The notes under the pieces are model-generated. The model did not search any database. It saw only the letters and a list, made by a program, of their open reading frames with translations, and was not told the DNA's origin. A program made the position numbers and the translations under genes. From Prosopocoilus inquinatus (taxonomy: Eukaryota; Arthropoda; Insecta; Coleoptera; Lucanidae), in contig CM069871.1 of the NCBI GenBank assembly GCA_036172665.1, positions 3,844,001-3,908,000 on the forward strand: 64,000 bases of DNA, written 5' to 3'. This document shows, piece by piece, positions 35,873 through 46,740 of the stretch (the stretch's first letter is position 1; each line of letters opens with the position of its first letter).

Positions 35873-35961
35873 GGTTGTGGTGTGGGATTCGAACCCACGC
35901 CGACAAGTGGCTCGACTTTATAAGTCGGCTATAGGCTAACGGCTGCGCGTTTCGCCTGTCC
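35873..35961 (-). ncRNA. tRNA-like sequence / possible tRNA-derived SINE head
   Basis: On the minus strand there is a perfect T-arm: GTGGG, loop TTCGAAT, CCCAC (35,882-35,898), containing the Pol III B box GGTTCGAATCC. Upstream are an A-box-like GCGCAGCCGTTAGCC and an anticodon-type stem CGAC-TTATAAA-GTCG. The acceptor stem does not pair well (starts GGACAGG, ends CACAACC), and the anticodon would be ATA, which is unusual. A working tRNA gene is therefore unlikely; a SINE head or tRNA pseudogene is more likely. Confidence 0.6.
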
Positions 35962-37466
35962 ATGAAAATTATGACTCAAAAATTCCTTTTATTATATTTA
36001 ATTAATTTATAATTAACGTAATACTCTACTTTACTTTTTTCTTTTAATGCATTGGGTGTGTGTGTTTTTTTATTATTTCAACTAAGCTAGAACTAGCGGG
36101 AAATCCGCTAAGTTGGGTAAACTGCGCGAGATTGTCTCGCTACCTTACGACGGTCAGCCGCACTCGAAACAATTATGTACGAAGGGAAGCCTACCCGACC
36201 GCGAACAACGACGGCGAGAAAAGTACGTAACAGAGGATTTATCTCCAACTTCTTGCAGTAGGTTTGCCTCCGTAATCTATTTCAAAAAATTACCGCGAGT
36301 CTCTCCCGTTGTGAACCGAAATGTTATTGTAACAATTGAACCATGGACCTATTCGATTAAACTTTTATTTATTGAAGAGTAGATAAAACTAATTTAATTG
36401 AGGACTAATTTAATTTAATAATTAAAATAACAAAAGTTTTAATATATGTATGTATGTAAGAAAAGAAATCTTGAACGACCCCCCGGGAAGGGAAAAACGC
36501 AAACGCGAAAAAGCTCTCTCGAAGAAATTCACTCAAACAGCACTAAAACAATGCAAAAGAATTTCAATTTCAACTCCAACTTCCTGAATTTTTCTTTCCG
36601 GTATTTTCGCTTTCCCCGTTTCATTTACCTTGACATGATTCGTTAAAAGTGGGAATACTACATGATTCAACCATCCAGGTAACACGTCAGCCGCGCTCTT
36701 AATCTGCAAATTAATTGCGTTCGTGCGAAGAAACGCCGCCATATATCATTAGATATCTCGGCGCGATTTATGCAACAACGCAGTTTTGAAAGCGCACACC
36801 CACCGGATTTAATAAAAATATAAAATTAAATTAAAGTGCACACGGGGGTATTAGGTACTTACCAACATCAGGAAATCGTTTATTTATTATCTCGTGTTAC
36901 CGATGCGATAATGCGGACGTTTGCGTTTAATTAATCGCGAGTCAGCCCTGTTGCATATAACGGGTGACAGAAAAAAAAATGCACGGAGCTTTATAACACG
37001 CACGTCCAGCCCACCTACCGGCCATGATAATAATAACAACAACAACGCCGTTAACGACGATGTAAAAGGTATTATAACGCGAAAGGTTAGATGTGACTTG
37101 TGTGCGTTGTTCCATTATAAAATAGAAATAAACGCCGAGATCGCAAGGATAATGGCACACATATGTAAACGGCAGCGGGCATGAGAGAAGCACCACATCA
37201 TGTCATGTATTATAATTGCAAAGCAAATAATTTTTCCACCTACTGAGATAAATAACGCTACCACATTCAGAACAAAGCAGCTCTCCACTGCGCTCAATAA
37301 ATAAAAAAAAAAAAAAACTTGTTGCACGTCTTTAATGTTTAATTACTCGACTTCTAGCCGTCCAGGATGGAACTTCTTAATTTATGAAGCGTGACTACAT
37401 AACAAATTTATCTACAAGATGATATAAATGAGATAAATTTGTTTTGCAAAAAAAGAAACACAGAGA
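35962..37466. other. Mostly unique sequence, no recognisable gene
   Basis: The patch at about 36,690-37,180 is CpG-rich for this window and has homeobox-like words (GTTTAATTAATCGCG, GCGCGATTTATGC), so it is a candidate regulatory element. The word AAGTTGGGTAA occurs at about 35,660 and 36,111, on both sides of the tRNA-like sequence. Short open frames lack motifs. Confidence 0.35.
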
Positions 37467-38109
37467 GGTATTATAGTCGGAATTAAAACTAATGTCTCGC
37501 AAACAGAGTTTTATAATAAAACTTTATCTTCAGAAAAAATTTCGTTACAAATCGTTTTTGATTACAGTGAAACCCTCGCTAAAAATGGAACGCGGGCGCC
37601 TCTTCAATTACGATCTGCAGCCGAAGTAGGCCAGGGTCAGTGCCTTACTGGATCTCGAGTAGGAACGACGTAACTCAGCGCCGCTGCGATCAGCTGGTCC
37701 GTCAAAGCGTTTACAATTTAAATTAACTTCACCGCAAGTAATTACAAGTTTAAGTATTTTAAATTAAAATCTAGTGCAATTCAAGAAGGTATTATAGTCG
37801 GAATTAAAACTAATGTCTCGCAAACAGAGTTTTATAATAAAACCTTATCTTAAGAAAAAAATTTATTACAAATCGTTTTTGATTGCAGTGAAACCCTCGC
37901 TAAAAATAGAACGCAGACGCCTCTTCAATTACGACCCGCAGCCGAAGTAGGCCAGGGTCAGTGCCTTACTGGATCTCGAGTAGGAGCGACGTAACTCAGC
38001 GCCGCTGCGACAAGCTGGTTCGTCAAAGCGTTTACAATTTAAATTAACTTCACCGCAATTAATTACAAGTTTAAGTATTTTAAATTAAAATCTAGTGCAA
38101 TTCAAGAAG
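37467..38109. repeat. 321-bp tandem duplication
   Basis: GGTATTATAGTCGGAATTAA starts at 37,467 and 37,788. The two copies run in parallel through CGCCTCTTCAATTACGA and GGCCAGGGTCAGTGCCTTAC to CTAGTGCAATTCAAGAAG. They differ by few substitutions and one small indel, so the duplication is recent. A related fragment is at 1902. Confidence 0.92.
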
Positions 38110-38699
38110 CTGCGGTTCGTAATTGCCGAACAAATTAATTAAAAGCGAGGTACAAACAAATTTTAATTTCTCATTCCATATTATTTTCAAAAGACTTATA
38201 AAAATTTTACATTTACTTTGTTTCCAAGGATCGTAAGTAGTAATACTTTCATAGCTAGCAGCGAGATTGCAGCAAAAGTTTATTTACGTAAAAGGGTGAA
38301 GGAAGCACATTTTTAACGCGCTTGCCTAATCGGTGCATGAACTTTCGGATTTATTCGTCGATAGTTGATATCGTAAAACATATTACTTCGTGCAGTGAAT
38401 TAAAATTTGAAATAAAATAATTAATAAACGATATCAGTGATTATTATTACGAAATGCAATTACAATAAATAAAATATAAATAAATAATAAAATACAATTT
38501 TAGTTTTTTTTTTTTCAATTGGTGGCTAAATTAGTTTGATGTGTGACCTGATTCTATGATATTGTATAGCAAAGTTTGAATTGGTTTAACCTAATCTTGC
38601 TGAAGCTAAGGAGCGTTCACCTGAACAAGTGAACAAACGTCTGCCAGTTTGTCCAGAATACACATACGTACAGTTCCAATCACCTCGTTTAAGAGGACA
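38110..38699. other. AT-rich, no recognisable gene
   Basis: Nothing beyond AT-rich sequence is seen. ATCAGTGATTATTATTACGA, a 30-bp-scale match, occurs near 38,433 and again near 40,709. Confidence 0.5.
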
Positions 38700-39120
38700 G
38701 GATTTTTTCATAAACTCGAATTTATTTTCGTGTCTTTGTCTTGTATGGATTCGTTGGAATTTGCTATCTGTACAGAAATTGAATTTAATTAGAATTCCGG
38801 ACTGAAATAAAGCTCTCATTCAGAACTGCGACGCCAGCTCACATAGACAATAGCTTATATTAACATAATAACCCCTTGCTGTTAAATACCACGGAACCAC
38901 GTGAAATTTGATCTCCGAAATTTCCTGTCAGACATAAAATCGACTTCATTTGGTAACTCTATTTTGTAAGGATTCGAATTTATCTCTAACAAAAAAAATA
39001 ATTTTAATTAGCGTTCCGGTCTGAAATAAAACTGTCATTCAGAGTTGTGACGCCAGCTTACATAAACAATATTAACGTAATAACACTTCGTTGTTAAATT
39101 GAGTCGAATTTTGTAAAAAA
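38700..39120. repeat. Diverged tandem duplication, about 219-bp step
   Basis: ATTCCGGACTGAAATAAAGC at 38,794 corresponds to GTTCCGGTCTGAAATAAAAC at 39,013, followed in both by GACGCCAGCT(C/T)ACATA, ACAATA and TTGTTAAAT. The identity is moderate. Confidence 0.75.
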
Positions 39121-39998
39121 AAAATCATTTAGAGTCGATTATTAGATATATTTTTCATTGTAATTACCGTTAAAAATTATTGTCGGTTGAAATTATGTGT
39201 TAAAATTTCTTGATATATTGACATATTTTTTTTATCAATATACACTTTTGTTGCTATTATGTTTTGCTGACCTTAGCACTCAACTTCTTGAGCATGGTAC
39301 AGAATTAGCAGGGGTAAATACAAACACTTCCGAATGCCCGAGTTACGTTCACGAGAACGTAAAATAACGTGAGAGGGAAAGCATATGAAAGATAGACTAC
39401 AACGAGGCGGCGACCAGGAATGTCCATTAAAGTATTTCTTGCATTAATCTATGTTGAGCTTCAGACCTTCGCATTTCAATTAAATCTGCATCAGTGAGGT
39501 TCGTGCCTACGTGCAAAATTAGGGCCAAAGAAACGAAAATATTTGGCTGTTCCGGGTACTTCAGGACAACATAGCTGAATGGCAGAGTATTTATCCCTCA
39601 TAAGAATCATGTCTTAAGTGTTAAGGATGTGAGAAATATTTGTTAAAAAAATGTACGTGCATTTCTCGGGAGGATAACAATGAGCCGCTCTTGGTAGACG
39701 TACTTAAGAATAACTAACTAGCAGGTAAACAAAAAAAAAATAATAATACCTGACTACCTGTAGTTTCTGTTGGGAAATTTTATGATTTTAATTACGTAGT
39801 TTTGAAGAGTGCGATAAAAATTCCGGATTTTGGATTTCTCAACGGAAACGGCAGTTTTCTTTACTTGGAAATATTTATATTTACCATTTCTTTCGTTGGT
39901 AGAGTCCAGCGCTCGTGATTTTGATATTTGTGATCTCTTTCGTCGGTAGAGTTCCGAGCTTGTGTTTTTATTTGTTTGTTCTGCCGAGTACGAGATGT
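39121..39998. other. No recognisable gene
   Basis: AT-rich unique-looking sequence. TTTCGTTGGTAGAGTCCAGC near 39,890 and TTTCGTCGGTAGAGTTCCGA near 39,937 form a small local duplication. No coding region is seen. Confidence 0.5.
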
Positions 39999-40600
39999 TT
40001 CAGCAAACACCCTGTACATCAAGTTTTAAATCGGATTGATTCTTGATTGCACAATTTTAAGAAGTTGTGTGCGGGAAACGCTTCATGCCGCACCTGTTGC
40101 GACCGCTTTTACTGCATTGAAAAACAGTTTTTTTTTTTACCATCGCCCCGTCGAAATATTTAATTGGATTCTTTATAACACAAATGGTCTCACGCTCTGT
40201 TTTATTATCATAATGCAACTCGAGGCGATTTTTTTGGGTTCGTTTGATTATCGCATAACGGTCATACGGCATATCTTTTACTGTCTTAAATAAACAATAC
40301 CGTCTAGAGTATCCATTTTTAAATACAATTGCGTCATCTTTTGCCAATTGCCTCATCTTTTCCCAATAGCATCATCTTTTGCCAATTACCTCATCTTTTG
40401 CAGGTGTACTTCGAGTTTTCTATGGGAATAGAGTGATTGTTTATATTAACACGTCAAGACAGTCATAAAATGCCGCCGTCGTCTACTTTTTTACATGACC
40501 AGTACACGTGAATTACAGTTTCTTTAACGCTATCGGACTTTCTTTACGTCATCTGAGATTCTGTTGGTTCCTGCTGATGTCACCGTGCTTCCAATTCATG
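39999..40600. repeat. Dispersed repeat, copy B
   Basis: It is parallel to 27,729-28,320: GCAAACACCCTGTACATC, CGCTTCATGCCGCACCTGTT, GGTCTCACGCTCTGTTTTAT, TTGGTTCCTGCTGATGTCAC. A CATCTTTTGCCAATT run at about 40,330-40,400 is a small tandem expansion unique to this copy. No protein is recognised. Confidence 0.75.
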
Positions 40601-42836
40601 GAAACCCTTCCTTCGACCATTAGGGGGTAAGACTGGTTTAGTTTTTTTAACTTGTAGTGAGCCTGGAGCAAGTCAGTAAAATTTTAAATAAAATAATTAA
40701 TAAACGATATCAGTGATTATTATTACGAAATGCTGCGTTGAACATCGAGTGCGTTATCGGTGGGCGTGTTCATACCGAGAGGAAGGCGAAGTTTACCTTC
40801 TTATCTTTCTCGCACATTTCAACAGTTCCAAACAAGTGGTCCATCCCAAATGTTTGGCTATGATACGTTAGCCACCAAAAAATACCCGCAGAAGGTAGCA
40901 TTTCGTGTACTTACACTGAGTTTTTTTTTATTTGCATACAGTAAAAGAACACCCTGTATTTTTTAACAGATCGTAAATTGTAATTAAAACAAAACAAACA
41001 TTGACAAAGACTGATGATACTGTTATAAGCCGCGGGCTGAGGTGCCGAGTGCTGATCAGGAATGTACACGCATGTTATAAAATGTTAAGGATAAGAACAG
41101 ATAAAATAGCGACATCTTACGATCGCTTTTTGACCTGACATTGCAGGTTAAGGTTAAGGTTTCAGTTTCAATTTTAAGCTGATTTTGGTTACGGTTTCAG
41201 TTAGGGTTTTCAGTCGGTTTGGATTAGGTTCTTTTTTTTTTAAAGTGTTCAAGGGGTACACTCTTTAACAAATTAAAAGCCTATTCAATCAAAAAGAAAT
41301 TAGCTTTTCTTAAAGAAGAGTACCTATCTCTTTAAAGGGAGACTTATTTCTGACCTGCTCTTATTCCAAGAGTAACATCTGTTGTGTGAGGACAAGATTT
41401 CATAATCCTCAATAATATTGTGCCTTTCGTTAGAATTTAAGTTTGCTTGTAAACAATAATCGGCGCTTTTTGCCCGCGAAGTTGTGCTTTATAACTTTGA
41501 ATAAGTCAAATAAGTTTCGGCCGAGCTAGGGTTTCTTAGTTGATTAACTACTCTGATTGGTGAGGGGTTTAAAAAATTTACCTATCTGGCTCCTTTCATT
41601 CTTTTGCATTCCCTAACGTTCGATGTTTGAGGGTATATCACCGACCCCTGCGGTTCATCGACCCCCCTCAAGTTTTCATCAACCCCTTGGATGAAGCCAT
41701 CTTATTTTTAAATTTAATTTAATTTAAATGTTCCGTTTCCGTTCTCTTTTTATTAACGTATAGGTCAGGAAAAATCCTGTCTGATATAATACGTTTGTTT
41801 GTTTTTGTTTTTTCTTTTCTTAATATTAATTACTACTTAATTATATTTGGTTAAAGTCGCTTTAATTCCATCGATTAATGCGTTTAGCTATGCAAACCTG
41901 CCTGTTTCAGAAGCATGTGATTGCAATTAATAAACAGGGGGATCCACGCGGAGCGAGGACGTAGTGTTGCGCAATAGTCGGGCAGACGACGGGCATCCCC
42001 AGGGCTTAATCCGTCGGAAGGATAATTACATGTACATCCCCGACTAGTCTGCCAGCCAGAGAGTGGAAATTTTGAGAAGGCGGAAGTAATTTGGAAGGTG
42101 TTTACAGACTCTATCGACGTCAGTCCTTATTAGAGAGAGAGAAAGCTGCGAATCAGATTTATTTGTAGTTACGTCGTTGCCCTCTAACTTGCCGACAAGA
42201 TTTCTGCAATTGCAGTTTTTTAAGTCGAGGAAAACCAAAAAGAGAAGAAAATTTTATTAATGTCATTCCAAAAATGCAAAAAGTGCTAAGAAGATAACAG
42301 TAAATGGTTTTGGTGCAGAGTGTAGAAGAAGCGAAGCTAAAAGTTCAAAATCTACCATCCACACAAAGAAAACTAAAATTATTTTAACAATTTTTTCTTG
42401 TCCATCATTCTTCCAAAGATACTTTCTCAAAGATAATTTACAGTTAAAAATTTTGACCAGTACTTGGCAGATGGTCGATGAACCTGTAGGAGTCCGCTGA
42501 TAGTCGATGAACCTTTAGAGGTCTATTTGAATAGTTTAATAAAAAAGAAAAGTAGGAGATTTACTAATGAATATTAAAAATAAGAAGGCTCTATCAGTTA
42601 GTAATTAAAAAAGTAAAATGAAGCCAAACGCAATTAAAAAGAATAAAACAATAGTGGCGATTAATCGACGGGATTAAAATGTAAGATAAATAAAATAAAA
42701 CTCAAATCGAGTAAAAGCAGAAAGAAGATGAAATGACAATTAATAAATAAAATCGAATGTCAAATTAAATCAAGCGATAGAAAAACGAAAACAAACGGTG
42801 ATAAATTGATGGTTAAAAAAAATAAAAATTGAAACC
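40601..42836. other. Mostly unique sequence with scattered repeat fragments
   Basis: No supported gene. GGTTCATCGACCCCC near 41,65x and its inverses GTCGATGAACC near 42,476 and 42,507 may be remains of an inverted-end element. A patch at about 41,870-42,060 is CpG-richer. From 42,540 to 42,836 the sequence turns A-rich, like the GACGATCG-type arrays. Confidence 0.4.
41097..41139. repeat. 43-bp perfect repeat (inverse at 61,385)
   Basis: The 43 bases from ACAGATAAAATAGCGACATC to GCTTTTTGACCTGAC are the exact reverse complement of 61,385-61,427. They include AGCGACATCT, one base from the CTCF-like AGCGCCATCT. Confidence 0.9.
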
Positions 42837-44500
42837 GTAAAATTATTTCAGACGTTCCCACGGCCATAAAATTTCCGTCTCGCCTTTTTTGTTTTTTTTT
42901 TTCTATCAGAATAGTTCATGCGAACTTCAGGGTTTTGTGGATGGATATCTCAATGGAACAGTGTGGCCAACTTAGGGAAAAAGTCGTTAAAATCTATGAA
43001 TAATTTCACACAAAGCGAAGACGGGATTTTCCAAATTCTTAGCTGAAATTTTTCGAAAAAAAAAATTTTTTTTTGGAGTTTTCATTTCTTTATGTCAAAC
43101 CAATTCTGCTTAAATTTCCTTGATTATTTTAAGGAATTCTAGGGAAATATTTTATGCCGCAAAAGGAATTTTTGATCGAGTTGGTTGGTTGGTTGGTTGC
43201 GATGGATGGTCTACACGGCCGCACCTTTAGCCTTTAACGTGATTGGTTGTTGCTTACGTCAGATGGTTACTCGTTGGTTCCTGTTGACGTCACATTGCTT
43301 CTGATTCTTGCAAACCCTCCTTTTTTTAGTTTTCGTGGGTATGTTTGGTTTCCTTTAAAAATCTGCAACGCATCTCAGAGCGTCAGTCATTGTAGCCATC
43401 TCTCAAACAACTGATGGTGTTTGTACGGGCGGGCCTTGAGCCAGTTTCTCGAGCGCCGTCCTTCGAGGCGACACAATTTTATTGTCGGAAATCGTAAAAT
43501 TATTTCAGACGTTCCCGCGGCCATAAAATTTCCGCCTCGCCTTTTCTCTGTTTTTTTTTTCATCAGAATAGTTCATGCGAACTTCAGGTTTCTGTGGGTT
43601 AATATCTCAAGGGATCAGTGTGGCCAACTTAGAGAAAAAGTCGTTAAATCTACGAATAATTTCATACGAAAGCGAAGACTTTTTTAATCTGCGGGATTTT
43701 TCAAATTCTTAGCTGAAATTTTTCGACAATTTTTTTTTGTTTTGGAGTTTTCATTTCTTTGTGTCAAACCAATTCTATTTAAATTTCCTTGATTATTCTA
43801 GGGAAATATTTTATGGCGAGAAAAGAATTTTTAGTCGAGTTGGTTGGTTGGTTGCGATGGATGGTCTAAATGGCCGCACCTTTGGCCTTTAACGTGATTG
43901 GTTGTTCTTTACGTCAGATGGGTACTCGTTGGTCCCTGTTGACGTCACATTAATTCTGCTTCTTGAAAACCCTCCTTTTTGTAGTTTTCGTGGATATGGT
44001 TGGTTTCCTTTAAAAATCTGCGACACACCTTAGAGCATTAGTCATTGTAGCCACATCCCCAACACCTGACGGTGTTTGTACGGGCGGGCCTTGGGCCACT
44101 TTCGCGAGTGCCGTCCTTCGAGGCGACACAATTTTGTTGTCGGAAATCGTAAAATTATTTCAGACGTTCCCGCGGCCATAAAATTTCCGTCACGCCTTTT
44201 TTGTTTGTTTTTTTCAGATGGCCGCACCTTTGGCCTTTAACGTGATTGGTTGTTGCTTACGTCAGATGGTTACTCGTTGGTCCCTGTTGACGTCACATTT
44301 TGATTCTTACAAACCCTCCTTTTTTAGTTTTCGTGGATATGTTTGGTTTCCTTTAAAAATCTGCGACGCATCTTAGAGCGTTTTTCATTGCAGCAATATC
44401 TCCAACACCTGATGGTATTTGCCTTGGGCCACTTTCGCGAGTGCCGTCCTTCGGGGCGACACAATTTTGTTATCGGAAGGAACCTCGGGGAGGTTTCCTG
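42837..44500. repeat. About 655-bp tandem array, 3 copies (last one shortened)
   Basis: GTAAAATTATTTCAGACGTT starts at 42,837, 43,494 and 44,149 (steps 657 and 655). Units run through CGCGGCCATAAAATTTCCG, GCGAACTTCAGG, (GGTT)n GCGATGGATGGTC, GGCCGCACCTTTGGCCTTTA, and TCCCTGTTGACGTCAC. The third copy has lost about 330 bp from its middle, joining TTTTTTTCAG directly to ATGGCCGCACC. The TGACGTCAC word recurs once per unit. No protein is recognised. Confidence 0.9.
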
Positions 44501-45399
44501 ACATTATATCAGATGTTAATTTGGTGATTGGGTGATCATAACTCTCCAGGAGTTTTCTCAGCCTAGTTCCTAAAGGTGCTCCTTAGGCTCTTGGTTTTGG
44601 ATACCAATTTCAGTACAAGTTCCAGTTTTAGTTACCACTTTTGGTTTTGCAATACAATATACCTACAAGCCCTTACTTCGGCTGCAAGTTTTTACGTTGG
44701 CCTTTCATTTTGGCAACTGTCGTTACTTCCGGCGCGCGTCCCGTTTTACGTTAAGCTCAGGCTCTCTCTGTCTCTTTTTGGTTGGCCTACGTGGACGCTG
44801 TGCGTAGAAGAACGATGCTTTCTTGTAATTTCGTCGCACACCCGCCACGACTGAAACTGCTAGTGATACTGTACGTTAATTTCTTCAACACCAATCTTGC
44901 TTCTACTCAGGTAGGTCCTAGTGTGCGTAAATATATTTATTATTAAGTGCGTTGTGGTGTTTTCCTGTGTCGTAAAAGCTATCTTGAATGACCGAGTGTT
45001 AAGATATCTCTTATTGCAAGTTTTTGCTGTAGATCCTTGGGAGTCGGTTCCACAGTGCGCGTATCAGCTGGAGTTACTCCCTGGCGCCCGTATCTGTTTT
45101 GAACCATACCCTCCTCCTTCAGAGACTAGCTCGGGACGGCTGATTGATTTCTCAGCGCAGCTCGCCACCACTTATCGGTGACCAATGGCCAGGAGTTAAC
45201 TTAATTGTAATAAGCTGGTAGCAAATGGCTTTTGGATTAAAAAAACTTTTGTACATTAAAAAAATCCATTTTCTGCTTGATTGACTTGAACGCCCTGCTC
45301 TGCCCGAATAGTGCATGCGGGAATTGAATTAAAAATAGTTGCCAACATTGTTAATTAGTACGGAAAGCAAACACACACCAGAGAATTCCGACTTCCTCA
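44501..45399. other. No recognisable gene
   Basis: Mixed-composition unique-looking sequence. Open frames of 86-92 codons at 44,576 and 44,921 show no motif. Confidence 0.45.
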
Positions 45400-45690
45400 A
45401 CGCGTCCGTCTACCGCTCGCCTTCGAATGCTTAAGATACTTAACATTCAGGCGAAGCAAAAATTAATCAAGCGGACGGCATGAACTTTACAACAGGGCAG
45501 CACGTCCGGTCTTACATGCGTAAATCTTTGGGCGTCGTAAGTTATATTTTCCGGGTAGACAGGTTCCAGACGCCCAGCGGAGCCAGCGCCGCCGCCGCCG
45601 CCGAGCTTTCGAACTAAATTAGCCAACCAACCGAGAGAGCAGCACCGCATCGGTGCGGCGCGGCGGCGGCGTGTTGTTTTACTGAACTAT
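45400..45690. promoter_or_regulatory. CpG-rich island with (CCG)n
   Basis: The sequence turns sharply GC- and CpG-rich, with GCGCCGCCGCCGCCGCCGAG at 45,587 and GCATCGGTGCGGCGCGGCGG at 45,647. Such islands stand out in this AT-rich window and may mark a promoter or 5' UTR. Open frames on the minus strand (67-173 codons) have no motif that I know. Confidence 0.3.
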
Positions 45691-46740
45691 ATTTATGAAA
45701 TCGTAAAACCTGCAAATCGTTGAAGTGATGCAGTATTATGGCCTTTGTTCTATACGGCCCTATTTGCACCCGCCTTCTTGATGTTATATTCGACTGATTG
45801 TCGAGTGAGACCGTTGCGTTGGCGTGCCGCATTTTTTTTTTTTTTTTGAACCACGGACGGACGAAATTGACTGTGGAAGTGGAAGAAGAAAAAAAGTCTC
45901 GAAACGTCGTACTGGATAGCGTACAATAAGCAATTTCAGTGGACGGAAATACAAAGAAGATTAAACATATGTAAATGAATCCAACCACATGTATGATGTA
46001 ATTTCGAAGAAGGAGATGAATGGCAAATTGTTTCTCCCCCCCCCACCCACCCACCCACCCTTCCGACACCCGTAATAAATATAATTGATTGGGGTTGATT
46101 TCGACTGCCAAATTGAAAATCTGCAATGAATACAAGCGACAGAAAAAAAAATGGTAAAAATAAAGCCCTGCCCAGACTGTTATCGAAAATTTTCAGTTGG
46201 TTGGAATGGGGGCGGGGGGAGATTACACGCAGCCCAGGGGGGTAACGACCGATGATGAGATCGCAGGAATAAATCAATTCGCATTCTCTGCTGCTTCGTT
46301 ACCGTAAACCACGCGCTGCACTAAACTACTTTCGTGCAGGCCGAGGGTGCGAAAAACGTCACAGTCGGCTGTCCTCGTCGCACTCGTGCCCCACCAATCG
46401 GAGCCGCCCGTGCAGACAACTTGATAATGCCTAAATGAAACCTGTCTGATTGCCGGGACGTGTCGACATCTATACGATATCGCATTGGAAAATAAATTTC
46501 AGTCGAACCCTGAAACCGTTGAGTAATGACTGGCGTAATGATCATAAGAAGTTTCGCAGTAAGGGCGCCAAGGGTCAAGTGTCACATGCTTCGAATTTTA
46601 TTTTTTTTTTGTGTGTCACGTTCGAGGATTTCGTTCATTCCTCTACACACCTCTGTACTGTACTTGACTTCAGAAGAAAAAAAAATTGTTGAAATTCAAG
46701 GCGACAGTAATTTAAAGAAAACAAAAGGGACGTGTTGGCT
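45691..46740. other. No recognisable gene
   Basis: Moderately GC-rich near 46,190-46,440. A C-rich simple run (CCCCCCCCCACCCACCC type) is at 46,036-46,060. Overlapping short frames on both strands lack recognisable domains. Confidence 0.4.

Noticed and set aside
35873..35961. Functional tRNA gene
   Set aside because: The acceptor stem does not pair and the anticodon loop is unusual; kept only as tRNA-like.
41150..41230. Telomere-like GGTTAAGGTTAAGG run
   Set aside because: Only two units and it soon turns into GGTTTCAGTT; it is not the insect TTAGG repeat.
45614..46135. 173-codon minus-strand gene
   Set aside because: Includes poly-K from a poly-T run and overlaps another minus-strand frame of 113 codons; no domain seen.
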